Assembly: GCA_965203835.1 (NCBI GenBank)
Contig: OZ241919.1
Span: 1,612,001-1,676,000, forward strand
Direction: 5' to 3'
DNA: 64,000 nucleotides
Source of the DNA: CBDCFV01 sp965203835
GTDB taxonomy: Bacteria; Chloroflexota; Dehalococcoidia; Lucifugimonadales; UBA3495
Part shown: piece after piece, positions 34,879 through 44,873 of the stretch
Position numbering within the stretch: the stretch's first letter is position 1
Layout: every line of letters starts with the position of its first letter
Position numbers and translations under genes: made by a program
The notes under the pieces: model-generated
The model's database searches: none
Told to the model about the DNA's origin: nothing
What the model saw: only the letters and a program-made list of their open reading frames with translations

Positions 34879-35897
34879 GCGGAATGGAAGTTGGCTACCA
34901 GGTAGGCCAGGTTGTTATAAGGGACACCATTGACCCTCAACAGCAGTGGCGCAACCACTTGGAGCAGTTCAGAGGGGCGAGAGACGCCGGGTTCGACATT
35001 TACTGCTGGGCCCACCACTACCTGATTGACCCCTTCCAGCACTTCCAGCCCTTTCCGGTCCTGGCCCGGTTGGCCGCTGAGCCGGGCGACATGAAACTGG
35101 CTACGTCTGTCCTGCTCCTTCCACTGCTCAACCCGGTGGACGTGGCCGAACAGGCGGCGACGCTGGACCACATCTGCGAGGGACGGTTCATTCTCGGGCT
35201 GGGGCTTGGCTATCGTCCCGAGGAGTGCGAGGCTTTCGGCACGCGGATGTCCGAGCGGGGAGCGCGGCACTCGGAAGCGCTGGCTCTGATGCAGCGGCTG
35301 TGGACCGAGGACGAGGTGACCCACCACGGGCGCTACTATCACGTAACCGGCGCCAGACCCACGGCCCGCCCCTACCAGAAACCCTATCCCAAGCTGTGGC
35401 TCGCCGCCATGAGCGACCCGGCCGTCCGCCGTGTGGGGCGGGAAGGCCACATCCTCTTCATCGGCCCGGCCCAACCCTTCGACACCATAGAGCGGCAGGT
35501 CGAGTTGTACCACGAGACGTTGGCCGAAAACGGCCACGCCGACCCTGGGGAGATGGTCGTAGTCCGGGAGTTCTTCTGCGCCCGCAACCGTGACGATGTG
35601 CTGGACAAAGCCCGGAGCGGATTCGAGCGCAAGTACGCCGAGTACGCTACCCACGGGTTGCAGGGTACTGACCCCGAACTGGTGAGCAAGGTGACCGGCG
35701 ACCTGGAAGGCCTGATGGACGATACCTTCATAGTGGGCAGCCCAGACGATTGTGTCGAGCAAATTGCCCGGTATCGGGACCTGGGCTTTACCCAAGTCAT
35801 CCTGCGCCTCTTCTATCCTGAGATGCAGCAGAAAGACGTAATGGACCACATCGAACTGGTGGGCAGGGACCTGCTGCCCAACGTGCACAAACTGTGA
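34875..35897 (+). CDS. LLM class flavin-dependent oxidoreductase
   Basis: The 340-residue luciferase-like protein has DAGFDIYCWAHHYL, then MKLATSVLLLPLLNPVDVAEQ, the GRFILGLGLGYRPEECEAFG loop and a late FIVGSPDDCVEQIARYRDLG motif. The start is GTG 34875, coupled to the DUF2283 gene, or ATG 34884 with GAAGGGG upstream. A perfect hairpin overlaps its stop codon. Confidence 0.9.
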   Translation: MSGMEVGYQVGQVVIRDTIDPQQQWRNHLEQFRGARDAGFDIYCWAHHYLIDPFQHFQPFPVLARLAAEPGDMKLATSVLLLPLLNPVDVAEQAATLDHICEGRFILGLGLGYRPEECEAFGTRMSERGARHSEALALMQRLWTEDEVTHHGRYYHVTGARPTARPYQKPYPKLWLAAMSDPAVRRVGREGHILFIGPAQPFDTIERQVELYHETLAENGHADPGEMVVVREFFCARNRDDVLDKARSGFERKYAEYATHGLQGTDPELVSKVTGDLEGLMDDTFIVGSPDDCVEQIARYRDLGFTQVILRLFYPEMQQKDVMDHIELVGRDLLPNVHKL

Positions 35898-35925
35898 ATG
35901 GCCCGATCGGAAGAGGGCCATTCAC
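35894..35925. terminator. Perfect hairpin at the end of an LLM gene
   Basis: GTGAATGGCCC / GGGCCATTCAC forms an 11-base-pair stem with a ten-base loop. The left arm contains the TGA stop codon of the preceding gene. No T run follows, so this may be an RNA-stabilising or attenuating hairpin rather than a classical terminator. Confidence 0.5.
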
Positions 35926-35956
35926 GCCAACAATAAGCAAGTGTTGAGGTAGAGAA

Positions 35957-36904
35957 ATGACGAGAATAGGTCTGGCCGTCGGCGGCCCCACGACACAGGG
36001 AGTATTGGCGGATATAGAACGGGCCGAGCAGAAGGGCATTGACGCCGTGTGGATGACCACCGGCGGAGCGCGTTTGGACAGCATGACGGTGTTCGCCGCG
36101 GCCGCCCTCCGCACCGAGCGCATAAAGTTCGGCACCTCCATAGTGCCTACTTATCCCCGTCATCCCTTGGTGATGGCCCAGCAGGTGCAGGTGATAGACC
36201 AGCTTGCGCCGGGAAGGTTCCGTCTGGGAGTTGGCCCAAGCCACCGGCCCACCATGCGGCAAATGGGCATCCGCATGGACCAACCGCTGGGCCACTTGCG
36301 CGAGTACCTGCAAGTGCTCAAGGCGTTGCTTCAGGAAGGAAAGGTTGATCTTGAAGGCGACTTCTACCAAGCCCACGAGAGCATTCCGCAAAAAGCGGAC
36401 GTACCCATCATGGCATCGGCCCTGCAACGCGGGTCTTTCGAGCTGTGCGGGGCGGAAGCTGACGGCGCGATAAGCTGGGTTTGCCCTTGGGCCTACTTGG
36501 AAGGCACTGCCCTGCCGGCCATGAAAGAGGGGGCGGAAAAAGCCGGAAGGGCGGCGCCACCTCTGATCGCCCACGCTCCCGTATGCGTGCATGACGACGT
36601 CGACGAAGTGCGCGAGGCTTTCCGGGAGCAGTTCAGCAACTATCCCCGGCTGCCTTTCTACCGGCGGATGCTGGTGAGTTCCGGGTATCCAGAGGCGTCC
36701 GATTCCACATGGAGCGATGCCATGATCGACGGCTTGGTGGTGTACGGCAACGAGGAACACACCGCCTCCCACATCCGCAAGCTGCTGGACTCCGGCGCGT
36801 CGGAGATCCTGGTGTCGCCGGTGCTGGCTGGCAGCGACCGGGAAGCGTCCCTTGACCGGACACTTACCCTGTTGGGCCAGGTATCCCAAGCGGTCGCCGC
36901 TTAG
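35957..36904 (+). CDS. LLM class flavin-dependent oxidoreductase
   Basis: The 315-residue luciferase-like protein begins TRIGLAVGGPTTQGVLADIERAE, then IKFGTSIVPTYPRHPLVMAQQ and GRFRLGVGPSHRPTM, typical of F420-type members. It ends with an ILVSPVLAG barrel strand and a short tail. ATG has TTGAGG upstream. It may be co-transcribed with the aldo/keto reductase that follows ten bases later. Confidence 0.9.
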   Translation: MTRIGLAVGGPTTQGVLADIERAEQKGIDAVWMTTGGARLDSMTVFAAAALRTERIKFGTSIVPTYPRHPLVMAQQVQVIDQLAPGRFRLGVGPSHRPTMRQMGIRMDQPLGHLREYLQVLKALLQEGKVDLEGDFYQAHESIPQKADVPIMASALQRGSFELCGAEADGAISWVCPWAYLEGTALPAMKEGAEKAGRAAPPLIAHAPVCVHDDVDEVREAFREQFSNYPRLPFYRRMLVSSGYPEASDSTWSDAMIDGLVVYGNEEHTASHIRKLLDSGASEILVSPVLAGSDREASLDRTLTLLGQVSQAVAA

Positions 36905-36914
36905 GAGACACATC

Positions 36915-37934
36915 TTGCCTTCGTCGGAGTCCCGCCGGATTCAATTCACGCCGGACATGGAAACCTGCCGCCTGCTGAACGGTATGTGGCAGGTCTCCGG
37001 CGCTCACGGACGTATCGACCCGGCGGCGGCGGTAGAGGCAATGTTTCAATACATGGAAGCGGGTTTCACCACGTGGGACCTGGCGGACCACTACGGCCCG
37101 GCGGAGGACTTCATCGGAGAGTTTCGCCGGCAACTGGCTGCCCTGCGGGGGCCGGAAGTCCTGTCTGGTATGCAGGCCTTCACCAAGTGGGTGCCCAGGC
37201 CGGTGGCGATGACCCGGTCCGTCGTGGAAGACGCGGTCAACGTGTCGCTGCGCCGGATGGACGTGGAACGGTTGGACCTGCTCCAGTTTCATTGGTGGGA
37301 CTACCGGAACCCAGCTTACCTGGACGCCATGTCACGTTTGCAGGAACTTCGGGACGAAGGCAAAATCCGGCATCTTGCCCTGACCAATTTCGACACCGAA
37401 CACATGGGCCGCATCGTAGACCACGGCGTTCAAATCGTTTCGAACCAGGTCCAGTACTCTCTGATAGACCGGCGGCCGGCAATACGGATGGCACAGTATT
37501 GCCGGAACAGCGGTATTCACCTGCTGGCTTACGGTTCCCTGTGCGGCGGGCTGCTTTCCGAGCGGTACCTCGACCAGCCGGAACCTATGCGGCCCATGCT
37601 GAACACTGCCAGCCTCTCCAAGTACAAGCAGATGGTGGACGTTTGGGGCGGCTGGGAGCTATTCCAGGAACTTCTCCAAGCGCTGAAGAAAATCGCCGAC
37701 AAGCATGGAGTATCCATCGCCAACGTCGCCGTGCGGTACGTACTGGACCAGCCTGCCGTGGGCGGCGTTATCATCGGCGCAAGATTGGGCGCCAGCGAGC
37801 ACATATCCGCCAACGCGATGGTCTTCGGGTTCTCCCTCGATGCCGAAGACCTCCAGGAAATCGAGACCGTCCAGTCCCGCTCCCGTGACCTGTACCAGAT
37901 CATCGGGGATTGCGGCGACGAATACCGGCGGTGA
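36915..37934 (+). CDS. Aldo/keto reductase
   Basis: The 339-residue TIM-barrel NAD(P)H oxidoreductase has the AKR tetrad visible: Asp and Tyr in TTWDLADHYGPAEDFIG, Lys in MQAFTKWVPR and His in LLQFHWWD. The cofactor strand is ANVAVRYVLDQPAVGGVIIGAR. The TTG at 36915 is chosen as start because AGGAG lies seven bases upstream; longer in-frame starts fall inside the preceding gene. Confidence 0.9.
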   Translation: MPSSESRRIQFTPDMETCRLLNGMWQVSGAHGRIDPAAAVEAMFQYMEAGFTTWDLADHYGPAEDFIGEFRRQLAALRGPEVLSGMQAFTKWVPRPVAMTRSVVEDAVNVSLRRMDVERLDLLQFHWWDYRNPAYLDAMSRLQELRDEGKIRHLALTNFDTEHMGRIVDHGVQIVSNQVQYSLIDRRPAIRMAQYCRNSGIHLLAYGSLCGGLLSERYLDQPEPMRPMLNTASLSKYKQMVDVWGGWELFQELLQALKKIADKHGVSIANVAVRYVLDQPAVGGVIIGARLGASEHISANAMVFGFSLDAEDLQEIETVQSRSRDLYQIIGDCGDEYRR

Positions 37935-38048
37935 CAGCCTGCCTCTCTTGATCCCCAGCATCCTGCACATTGATGTAAATCAAGCTTGGGATCTACCGGG
38001 CCATTACGACCCGGTCCAAGGCTGAGTATAATATGCCACAAGGTCGGT

Positions 38049-38471
38049 ATGTTTTACGAGTTCAAAGTGCAGAAGAAAATTGGCGGTATAGCCGGACAGT
38101 ACCTGAACGTCCGGAGGACTAGAGTACTGCTGGGTGGTCTGGGCGTCATGGACGCCGAGCTTGAAAAGTTGATTGAACAGGCCGAAGACGACCATGTGAT
38201 TTCCGAACAACAGAATATCAATCTCAAGCTGATTGACCTCATTTTCACCTGCCGGCGCCGTGCGGACGGCATCGATATGCACGTAGTTGCTGAGATTTCG
38301 GTAACCATCAACGACAATGACATCATCCGGGCCGCGGAACGGGCCGTTATCCTGGCGTCCGTTGTTGGGCAGCCGGTAACGCCTGCGGTGGTTGGCACAA
38401 ACATAGACGATACCCGGGCTGCATTGGCAGCCGCCAACAACGTCGCCGTAATACTGATGCCGGACGATTAA
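38049..38471 (+). CDS. Putative PD-(D/E)XK-fold protein
   Basis: The 140-residue protein begins MFYEFKVQKKIGGIAGQYL. The C-terminal half, VVAEISVTINDNDIIRAAERA then ASVVGQPVTPAVVGTNIDD, resembles predicted restriction-fold domains found in cyanobacterial and Chloroflexota proteins, in which an E-(V/I)-S strand is followed by a helix and a TPVVAG-like strand. The usual upstream coiled coil is replaced by a helix AELEKLIEQAEDDHV. Assignment is tentative. Confidence 0.5.
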   Translation: MFYEFKVQKKIGGIAGQYLNVRRTRVLLGGLGVMDAELEKLIEQAEDDHVISEQQNINLKLIDLIFTCRRRADGIDMHVVAEISVTINDNDIIRAAERAVILASVVGQPVTPAVVGTNIDDTRAALAAANNVAVILMPDD

Positions 38472-38517
38472 ACATCTACCCAGCCTCTCCGATCACAGAA
38501 GGATAGAAGCGGGAATA

Positions 38518-38814
38518 GTGCCAAGCGGGAAACGATTTATTGCGGCCCTGCAGTGGGGAATAGTGGCCTTGGGGCTCTATTTCACCGTTTATGGGCTGTT
38601 GGCAATTTACTTGCGGATGAATTTTTACCGCCATCCGAATAGTCTCGGCGGGGAAACTATCATGCCCAGCGAGACCTTCCTGAACGCCCTGTTTCCGGGT
38701 GCGTTATGGGCGATCGCCGGTCTTGCGATTTTCGGTGTGACCTACACCTTCATCCGGCGGCGCAAGCGTTCCGAGCGCTCACAAGGAAGTTCATCCATAT
38801 TCCATCAACCTTAG
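38518..38814 (+). CDS. Small two-helix membrane protein
   Basis: The 98-residue protein starts with GTG. It has two hydrophobic segments, ALQWGIVALGLYFTVYGLLA and an ALWAIAGLAIFGVTYTFI stretch, the second followed by RRRKRSERS, which places the C terminus inside by the positive-inside rule. No family recognised. Confidence 0.65.
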   Translation: MPSGKRFIAALQWGIVALGLYFTVYGLLAIYLRMNFYRHPNSLGGETIMPSETFLNALFPGALWAIAGLAIFGVTYTFIRRRKRSERSQGSSSIFHQP

Positions 38815-38849
38815 AATGTACAGGACTCATCCTCCAAAGGACTGACCCT

Positions 38850-39740
38850 ATGGACATCGGAGTAATCTTTCCCCAGACGGAAATCGAGGCCGACCCGGCG
38901 GCGGTGCGCGACTTCGTGCAAGCGGCGGAAGACTTGGGGTACTCCCATATCTTTGTCGCCGACCACGTGCTGGGCGCGGACCCTCAATTCCATGACCATC
39001 CATCCCTCGTCAACTATAGCCACAAATCCTTGGTGCACGAGTCGCTGACCCTGATGGGCTACATCGCCGCCGTCACCCGGCATGTGAGGCTGGTGACCGG
39101 AATCCTGATACTGCCCCAACGCCAGACGGCCTTGGTCGCCAAACAGGCCGCTGAAATCGACGTGCTGAGCGGTGGGCGTTTCACCCTTGGCATTGGTGTA
39201 GGCTGGAACAAGGTGGAGTTTGATGCCTTGGGGGAGGACTTCCATAATCGCGGGCGAAGAAGTGAGGAGCAGGTCGCCGTGATGCGCGCTTTGTGGACGG
39301 AAGAGGTGGTGGACTTCCACGGGCGTTGGCACAACGTCACCCACGCCGGGTTGAACCCGTTGCCGGTGCAGCGCCCCATTCCGGTATGGGTCGGCGGCGG
39401 CTCCAGCAACGACCCGCGGATGATGGACACGGTGCTCCGCCGGATAGCCCGCATAGCAGACGGGTGGTGCCCCAACATCGGCGCCGACGAGTCGGGCAAA
39501 GCGGTGGTGGCCCGCGTGCAGAAATACGCCGCCGAGGCGGGCCGGGACCCGGCCGCTCTGGAGCTGGACGGGCGGTTGAGAACGGCGGACAAGCAGCCCG
39601 AAGACTGGGTGGACGAGACCAAGGTGTGGAAGGAGATGGGGGCCAGCCACATCTCAATCGAAACCCGGAAAAGCGGCTTCGATGGCGCCGCCGGGCACAT
39701 CGAAGCTATCCGCAGATTTGCGGATGCCGTTAGCGTCTAA
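38850..39740 (+). CDS. F420-type LLM flavin-dependent oxidoreductase
   Basis: The 296-residue protein begins MDIGVIFPQTEIEADPAAV. It has the LPQRQTALVAKQAAEIDVLS strand-helix and the GIGVGWNKVEFDALG loop of TIGR03619-like F420-dependent members. It is a close paralogue of the protein at 56538: the same PQTEI start, VLGADP, QRQTALVAKQAAE and NRGRRSEEQ motifs. Substrate unknown. Confidence 0.92.
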   Translation: MDIGVIFPQTEIEADPAAVRDFVQAAEDLGYSHIFVADHVLGADPQFHDHPSLVNYSHKSLVHESLTLMGYIAAVTRHVRLVTGILILPQRQTALVAKQAAEIDVLSGGRFTLGIGVGWNKVEFDALGEDFHNRGRRSEEQVAVMRALWTEEVVDFHGRWHNVTHAGLNPLPVQRPIPVWVGGGSSNDPRMMDTVLRRIARIADGWCPNIGADESGKAVVARVQKYAAEAGRDPAALELDGRLRTADKQPEDWVDETKVWKEMGASHISIETRKSGFDGAAGHIEAIRRFADAVSV

Positions 39741-39822
39741 CTCACCGGCTGTACCGCGACTGGAACGTCTAATCGGCCGGTGTTACACTTGGTCAAGCGG
39801 CAGACTATGAGACTGCCTCCAA

Positions 39823-39850
39823 CCCGTCATTCCCGCGCAGGCGGGAATCC
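39823..39850. repeat. Dispersed palindromic repeat
   Basis: CCCGTCATTCCCGCG CAG GCGGGAATCC lies in the 199-base gap between the LLM gene and the enoyl-CoA hydratase gene. Nothing else was seen there. Confidence 0.8.
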
Positions 39851-39939
39851 AATGCCTTGCCCAGCGACGAGGAGAAATCCGCAGGACCGGTCGGTTTTGA
39901 GACAATCTATATCCGGCCGGAACCATAAGGAGACCTGAA

Positions 39940-40706
<767 letters not shown>

Positions 40707-40713
<7 letters not shown>

Positions 40714-40895
40714 AGGGTGATTATTCTCTGGGGAGCCTCCCCTTCGTCAAAGTGGCACAGCACGGCATCCCGCATCATTTCCTTCAAATGCTCCCAGTGA
40801 TCGGCCTCGGTGAAGATGCTGTAACCCAGTGCTCGCGCCTCGTACCCGCCTTCGGGGGATTCTCGAACTTGGAAGATAACCTCGGTATCTGCCAT
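40707..40895 (-). CDS. Small HicB-like protein
   Basis: The 62-residue protein begins MADTEVIFQVRESPEGGYEA, then RALGYSIFTEADHWEHLKEM. This is a compact UPF0150-like fold often found next to HicA, and sometimes mislabelled as a 2-oxoisovalerate dehydrogenase. No HicA-like gene is adjacent here. AAGGAG lies eight bases before the ATG. Confidence 0.75.
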
Positions 40896-40953
40896 TTCCG
40901 GTCTCCTTAAGCCGGGACATTGTACAACCTAGAGCAGTTGGGCATATTGGGGT

Positions 40954-42096
40954 TCACAACGGCTCAATTTCATGCAGGTAAAGCATGTGTCTTTCGCGCC
41001 CTGCCGCGTCCACCTCTATGTCCTCGACACAATCAAACCTATAGCGATGGCCAACAATCAATCCGTTAAGGCTAGGACCTTCATCAGGAACCTTACCGAA
41101 TCTTATGCCGTCTTGGGTTAGCAAACCCCAATCGCCAGCGCTACGATTTACCCTCTCGAATTCACCGTTAAGGGTAACGGATTCCGTGCCAAGGCTGGTA
41201 ACGTCAGAGAGCAATTCAGCCAGTTGTTGCGCTACAATTTCGGACACTCCTCCGTGTCGCACCTCAGAGAAGACTGGGTCAGCCCAACCGTACCTTAACC
41301 CTGTTTGGTGTTCTGCCAAGAATTGCAGTAGTTTTATGAATGTCCCTGCCAGATGGCCTCGGTGGGCTTGAAGCAATTCTTGGGCGGCGTCAGGATTATC
41401 CGCACAGGTGAACACCTCGTCCATTCTCTTTAGACCACGCACGAGTTCACCGGATCCAAACATATCGGGAGGTTTCGCTGCCTCTAGTATTACACGGTAT
41501 GATCCCGAAGTCGCAGGTACTACCACATCCATGACATGTCCATCGGTCGTGTCGATCAGCTGCCTGACATTACTCGGAAGATCACGCAATGCGGCCCGAT
41601 AAGCGTACCTAACAAGACTCTGCAAATGGGCCAGAAGAGTAGCCAATGTAGTCATTCTGATGCGATGCCCAACAGCGGTTTCCGGGGGTTCTACACTGAC
41701 CTCAAAGACGACCTTTCCCCTCTCAAGGGCTTGCTGTAAAGCCAAGTCATCCACCCGGACGTCTTCTAGGAAGAAATCCTCTTCGGGCAGGAATTCGGTT
41801 GCCAAGAGCGACCCGGATTGCGGTTTCAAGACTAAGGGTTGTCCTGGGTCACCGTCCGCCCTTGTTATGAACCACTCGTCGTCAGGTGCTTCCAAGAACA
41901 GGGTTCGCAGGTCAACTACGCCTGAACGAAATTGCCGCAGACGCTCAGGGGACACGCCAGTGACCAAATATCGGTCAACGGTGTCAATCGTGTCGATTAT
42001 CATGCCAATGTAATTACCGCCGATGGAGTCTCGACCTGCGAACACTTCTACCCCATCGTAATAAACGAGGGTCTCAATCGGTTGTATAGTCCTCAT
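40954..42096 (-). CDS. DUF6575-like protein of a two-gene cassette
   Basis: The 380-residue protein starts MRTIQPIETLVYYDGVEVF, then the AGRDSIGGNYIGMIID motif recalled from DUF6575-type proteins. The C-terminal part is less conserved and ends DAAGRERHMLYLHEI. The ATG at 42096 is chosen because it overlaps the TGA of the upstream gene (ATGA). No catalytic motif is apparent. Function unknown; the tight coupling says it works with the upstream protein. Confidence 0.7.
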   Translation of the reverse strand: MRTIQPIETLVYYDGVEVFAGRDSIGGNYIGMIIDTIDTVDRYLVTGVSPERLRQFRSGVVDLRTLFLEAPDDEWFITRADGDPGQPLVLKPQSGSLLATEFLPEEDFFLEDVRVDDLALQQALERGKVVFEVSVEPPETAVGHRIRMTTLATLLAHLQSLVRYAYRAALRDLPSNVRQLIDTTDGHVMDVVVPATSGSYRVILEAAKPPDMFGSGELVRGLKRMDEVFTCADNPDAAQELLQAHRGHLAGTFIKLLQFLAEHQTGLRYGWADPVFSEVRHGGVSEIVAQQLAELLSDVTSLGTESVTLNGEFERVNRSAGDWGLLTQDGIRFGKVPDEGPSLNGLIVGHRYRFDCVEDIEVDAAGRERHMLYLHEIEPL

Positions 42097-42473
42097 CGGA
42101 CCACCATCTGGCAATGATTCAAAATACCGAAATCGGCTAATGGCCACCAAGTGAAATGCGACTTCCGGCCCGTCTTCAAGATGTGTCCGGCACCCCTATT
42201 CAAGGTCACTCGGCAAATCAACTTCTCTCTGTGGTTCGGCCTCTTCAACTGCTTTTCTGCCTCCCTCACCTCAGAGAAAACCGACAGCCCCCGCGCTTGG
42301 CACTCTGACACGCCAACACCAAATTGATTGTTTGGTTTCTGGGCCCGCTGGGACCTGAAATCATCGTCAGTAGGTGAACTGCTAACCACAAGACGGAAGA
42401 CAACAAAAGCTTCAGTCACTTCCTGAGCATCAGGTGGCGGACATCCGTCAGGAAGGGGTTCTCGAAACGTCAT
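42093..42473 (-). CDS. Hypothetical partner of the DUF6575-like protein
   Basis: The 126-residue protein begins MTFREPLPDGCPPPDAQEVT. It has QARGLSVFSEVREAEK, LICRVTLNRGAGHILKTG and a terminal HFTWWPLADFGILNHC segment. It resembles an uncharacterised family found directly upstream of DUF6575-type genes in other bacteria (from memory, not checked). Overlap of four bases with the next gene shows translational coupling. Confidence 0.7.
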   Translation of the reverse strand: MTFREPLPDGCPPPDAQEVTEAFVVFRLVVSSSPTDDDFRSQRAQKPNNQFGVGVSECQARGLSVFSEVREAEKQLKRPNHREKLICRVTLNRGAGHILKTGRKSHFTWWPLADFGILNHCQMVVR

Positions 42474-42589
42474 ATAGTCATCAAAAATCCAATAAGCGAC
42501 CGATGTAGCAAATGTGGCGTCTATCTCTCTTGAATCTACCGCGGAAAAGTCTAGTGGCGCGACTTACTTGGATTGATTACTAATTCTCC

Positions 42590-42651
42590 CCTTCGCCCTG
42601 AGCTTGTCGAGGGCCGTCCGTTCATGGTTCGACAATCTCACCACGAACGGA
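42590..42651. repeat. Inverted repeat of a widespread intergenic type
   Basis: The sequence has CTTCGCCCTGAGCTTGTCGA followed by CCGTTCATGGT and ACCACGAACGG as inverted arms. This resembles a repeat common in many environmental bacterial genomes. It is the only copy in the window and sits in the 215-base gap between the DUF6575 cassette and the alcohol dehydrogenase gene. Confidence 0.6.
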
Positions 42652-42688
42652 CTTCCAGTATATCCTCCAATACAACAATGTCGGCCTA

Positions 42689-43768
42689 TTAGAACGTAAT
42701 AACGCTCCGGGCAACCTCTCCTTGCTTCATGTCCTCGAAGGCTTGGTTGATGTCGCCCAGTTCCAATCGCTGGGTCACCAGTTCGTCCAGCTTCAACCGG
42801 CCTTGCAGGTAGAACTCTATGTATTGCGGCATGTCAGTGCGGAAGTGGTTGGATCCCATGCTGCTGCCTTGGATGCGCCGCTCGCGAAGGAATGACGGGC
42901 CGTCCAGCTCGATCTTCGTCCCTTGCGGAATCATACCGATGATGGTGGCCGTGCCGCCGGCCCGCAGCATGTGGAACGCCTGCTCGGCGGTCTCTTTCTT
43001 GCCGATGGCCTCAAAAGAGTAGTCCACGCCTCCGTTGGTCAGGTCGAGCACCTTGCTCACCACGTCTCCGCTGGAGGCGTCAATAACCTCGGTGGCCCCG
43101 AACTCCTGCGCCAGCGTCAGCTTGGTCTCCACCGCGTCTATGGCAATAACGCGCAGCGCGCCGGCCAGAGCCGCTCCCTGTATGGCGTTCAAGCCCACGC
43201 CGCCGCAGCCGATGACTGCCACGGTACTGCCGGGGCGCACGGCGGCGGTATTGAGGGCCGCGCCCAAGCCGGTGGTCGCGCCGCAGCCAATGAGCGCCAA
43301 CTGCTCGAAGGGCACGTCCCGGTCGATCTTCACCACCGCGTTCTCGTGCACCAGCATCTGCTCGGCGTATGACGACAGGTTGGCGAACTGCGCCACTGGC
43401 TCGCCGTTCTGGCTGAGGCGCGGCGTCTGGTCCGGAGTACGATTCAGCCCGGTCCGATAGCAAAGTACGGTGCGGCCCTCGGTGCACCGCTCGCAGGTGC
43501 CGCAGAAGACCGACAGGCAGGTGATGACCCGGTCGCCCGGTTTCACATAGTCCACCAACTCACCCACGGCCTCAATGGTCCCGGCCGCCTCGTGCCCCAG
43601 GATGACCGGCATCGGCGTCCTGTACAGTCCCTCGACGAAGTGCAGGTCGCTATGGCAAACGCCACTGGCCCCGGTGCGAATCAACACCTCCCGGGGGCCG
43701 GGCGAGGCGACGTCGACTTCCTCGATTTCCAGCGGGCGGTTTACTTCTCGCAATACTGCGGCTTTCAT
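42689..43768 (-). CDS. Zinc-dependent alcohol dehydrogenase
   Basis: The 359-residue medium-chain dehydrogenase has catalytic zinc ligands in GASGVCHSDLHFVEG and GHEAAGTIEAVGE. The structural zinc loop CGTCERCTEGRTVLC is typical of the class III/ADH group, and the NAD loop is VIGCGGVGLNAIQGA. It has GGAGG six bases before the ATG. It is divergent from the LLM gene at 43920. Substrate unknown. Confidence 0.93.
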   Translation of the reverse strand: MKAAVLREVNRPLEIEEVDVASPGPREVLIRTGASGVCHSDLHFVEGLYRTPMPVILGHEAAGTIEAVGELVDYVKPGDRVITCLSVFCGTCERCTEGRTVLCYRTGLNRTPDQTPRLSQNGEPVAQFANLSSYAEQMLVHENAVVKIDRDVPFEQLALIGCGATTGLGAALNTAAVRPGSTVAVIGCGGVGLNAIQGAALAGALRVIAIDAVETKLTLAQEFGATEVIDASSGDVVSKVLDLTNGGVDYSFEAIGKKETAEQAFHMLRAGGTATIIGMIPQGTKIELDGPSFLRERRIQGSSMGSNHFRTDMPQYIEFYLQGRLKLDELVTQRLELGDINQAFEDMKQGEVARSVITF

Positions 43769-43919
43769 TTTTTACCTCCAGAGCTTCACGTTTTGGAGAA
43801 TAATCTTGTTTGGTCCTATTCCCGCATAGCAGGAACGATTCGGAATGTGCCAGATTATACTGGCAATGCAATTTCGCGCAAGCGGACAGGTTGCGCCGAC
43901 GGGAGGAGTGCTTGCTTTG

Positions 43920-44858
43920 ATGAACGACAATGTCAAATTCGCGGTGCGTATCCACCAGGGCGGGTACAGCTTCAACGAGCTTAAACGAATATGGACCGAA
44001 GCCGACCGCTTAGGCTATCACTCGGCTACTCTCTACGACCTGCTAAACGTGCCTACGCTGGAGTGCTGGACCACCTTGGCGGCGTTGGCGGCGGTGACCG
44101 AGCGAATCAGATTGACGCCGTTGACCTTAGCCAACCCGTACAGACCCCCGGCCCTGCTGGCCAAGATGGCCTCCACGCTGGACGTCATCAGTGGAGGCCG
44201 CTTGGAACTGGGCATCGGCGCCGGTGGCGACCGGGGCGACCACTTAGCTTCCGGCTACGAGTTTCCGCCTACCCCCGCCAGAACACGGATACTGGACGAG
44301 GCCGTTGAGATTATCAAGAGATTGTGGACCGAACCCAGCGTCGACTTCACAGGGCGCTATTACTCGTTGAACGGCGCCGTCAACGACCCCAAGCCGGTGC
44401 AGAAGCCGCGTCCCCCGGTGTTGATCGGCGGACGAGGCGAGTCCTACGTGCTTCGGAGCGTCGCCAAGCACGCCGACTACTGCAATTGGGGTTTCGACAT
44501 GACGCTGGAAGAGCATCAAGCCAAGTTGAGGGTGCTGGAACGGCACTGCCATGAAGCAGGCCGTTCTCCGGCGGAGATTCAAGTAACCCATAACACCAGG
44601 GTGGTCATAGCCGAGAACCAACGCCATTTTGACCGCATTGTTGCCGACGGCGCCCAAGCCGCTGGCATGTCGCCCGGCGATTACCGGCATTCCTTGGCCC
44701 GCGCCGTCGCGGGCACGCCGCAGCAATGTATCGAGCGGATCGAGCAGTACGTGGCGGGCGGGATCAGGTATTTTTTCCTGCTCTTCCCCGACCCAATCCC
44801 CACTGAGAGCCTGCAACTATTCGCCGAAGAGGTCATGCCTCACTTCAGCGGCGTCTAG
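43920..44858 (+). CDS. LLM class flavin-dependent oxidoreductase
   Basis: The 312-residue luciferase-like protein begins MNDNVKFAVRIHQGGYSFNE, then IRLTPLTLANPYRPPALLAK and the GGRLELGIGAGGDRGDH loop. It ends with GIRYFFLLFPDPIPTESLQ. ATG 43920 is taken as start; upstream in-frame codons including a GTG near GGAGGAG are possible. It is convergent with the hydrolase gene. Confidence 0.9.
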   Translation: MNDNVKFAVRIHQGGYSFNELKRIWTEADRLGYHSATLYDLLNVPTLECWTTLAALAAVTERIRLTPLTLANPYRPPALLAKMASTLDVISGGRLELGIGAGGDRGDHLASGYEFPPTPARTRILDEAVEIIKRLWTEPSVDFTGRYYSLNGAVNDPKPVQKPRPPVLIGGRGESYVLRSVAKHADYCNWGFDMTLEEHQAKLRVLERHCHEAGRSPAEIQVTHNTRVVIAENQRHFDRIVADGAQAAGMSPGDYRHSLARAVAGTPQQCIERIEQYVAGGIRYFFLLFPDPIPTESLQLFAEEVMPHFSGV

Positions 44859-44873
44859 CTGCCCACACCTTCT

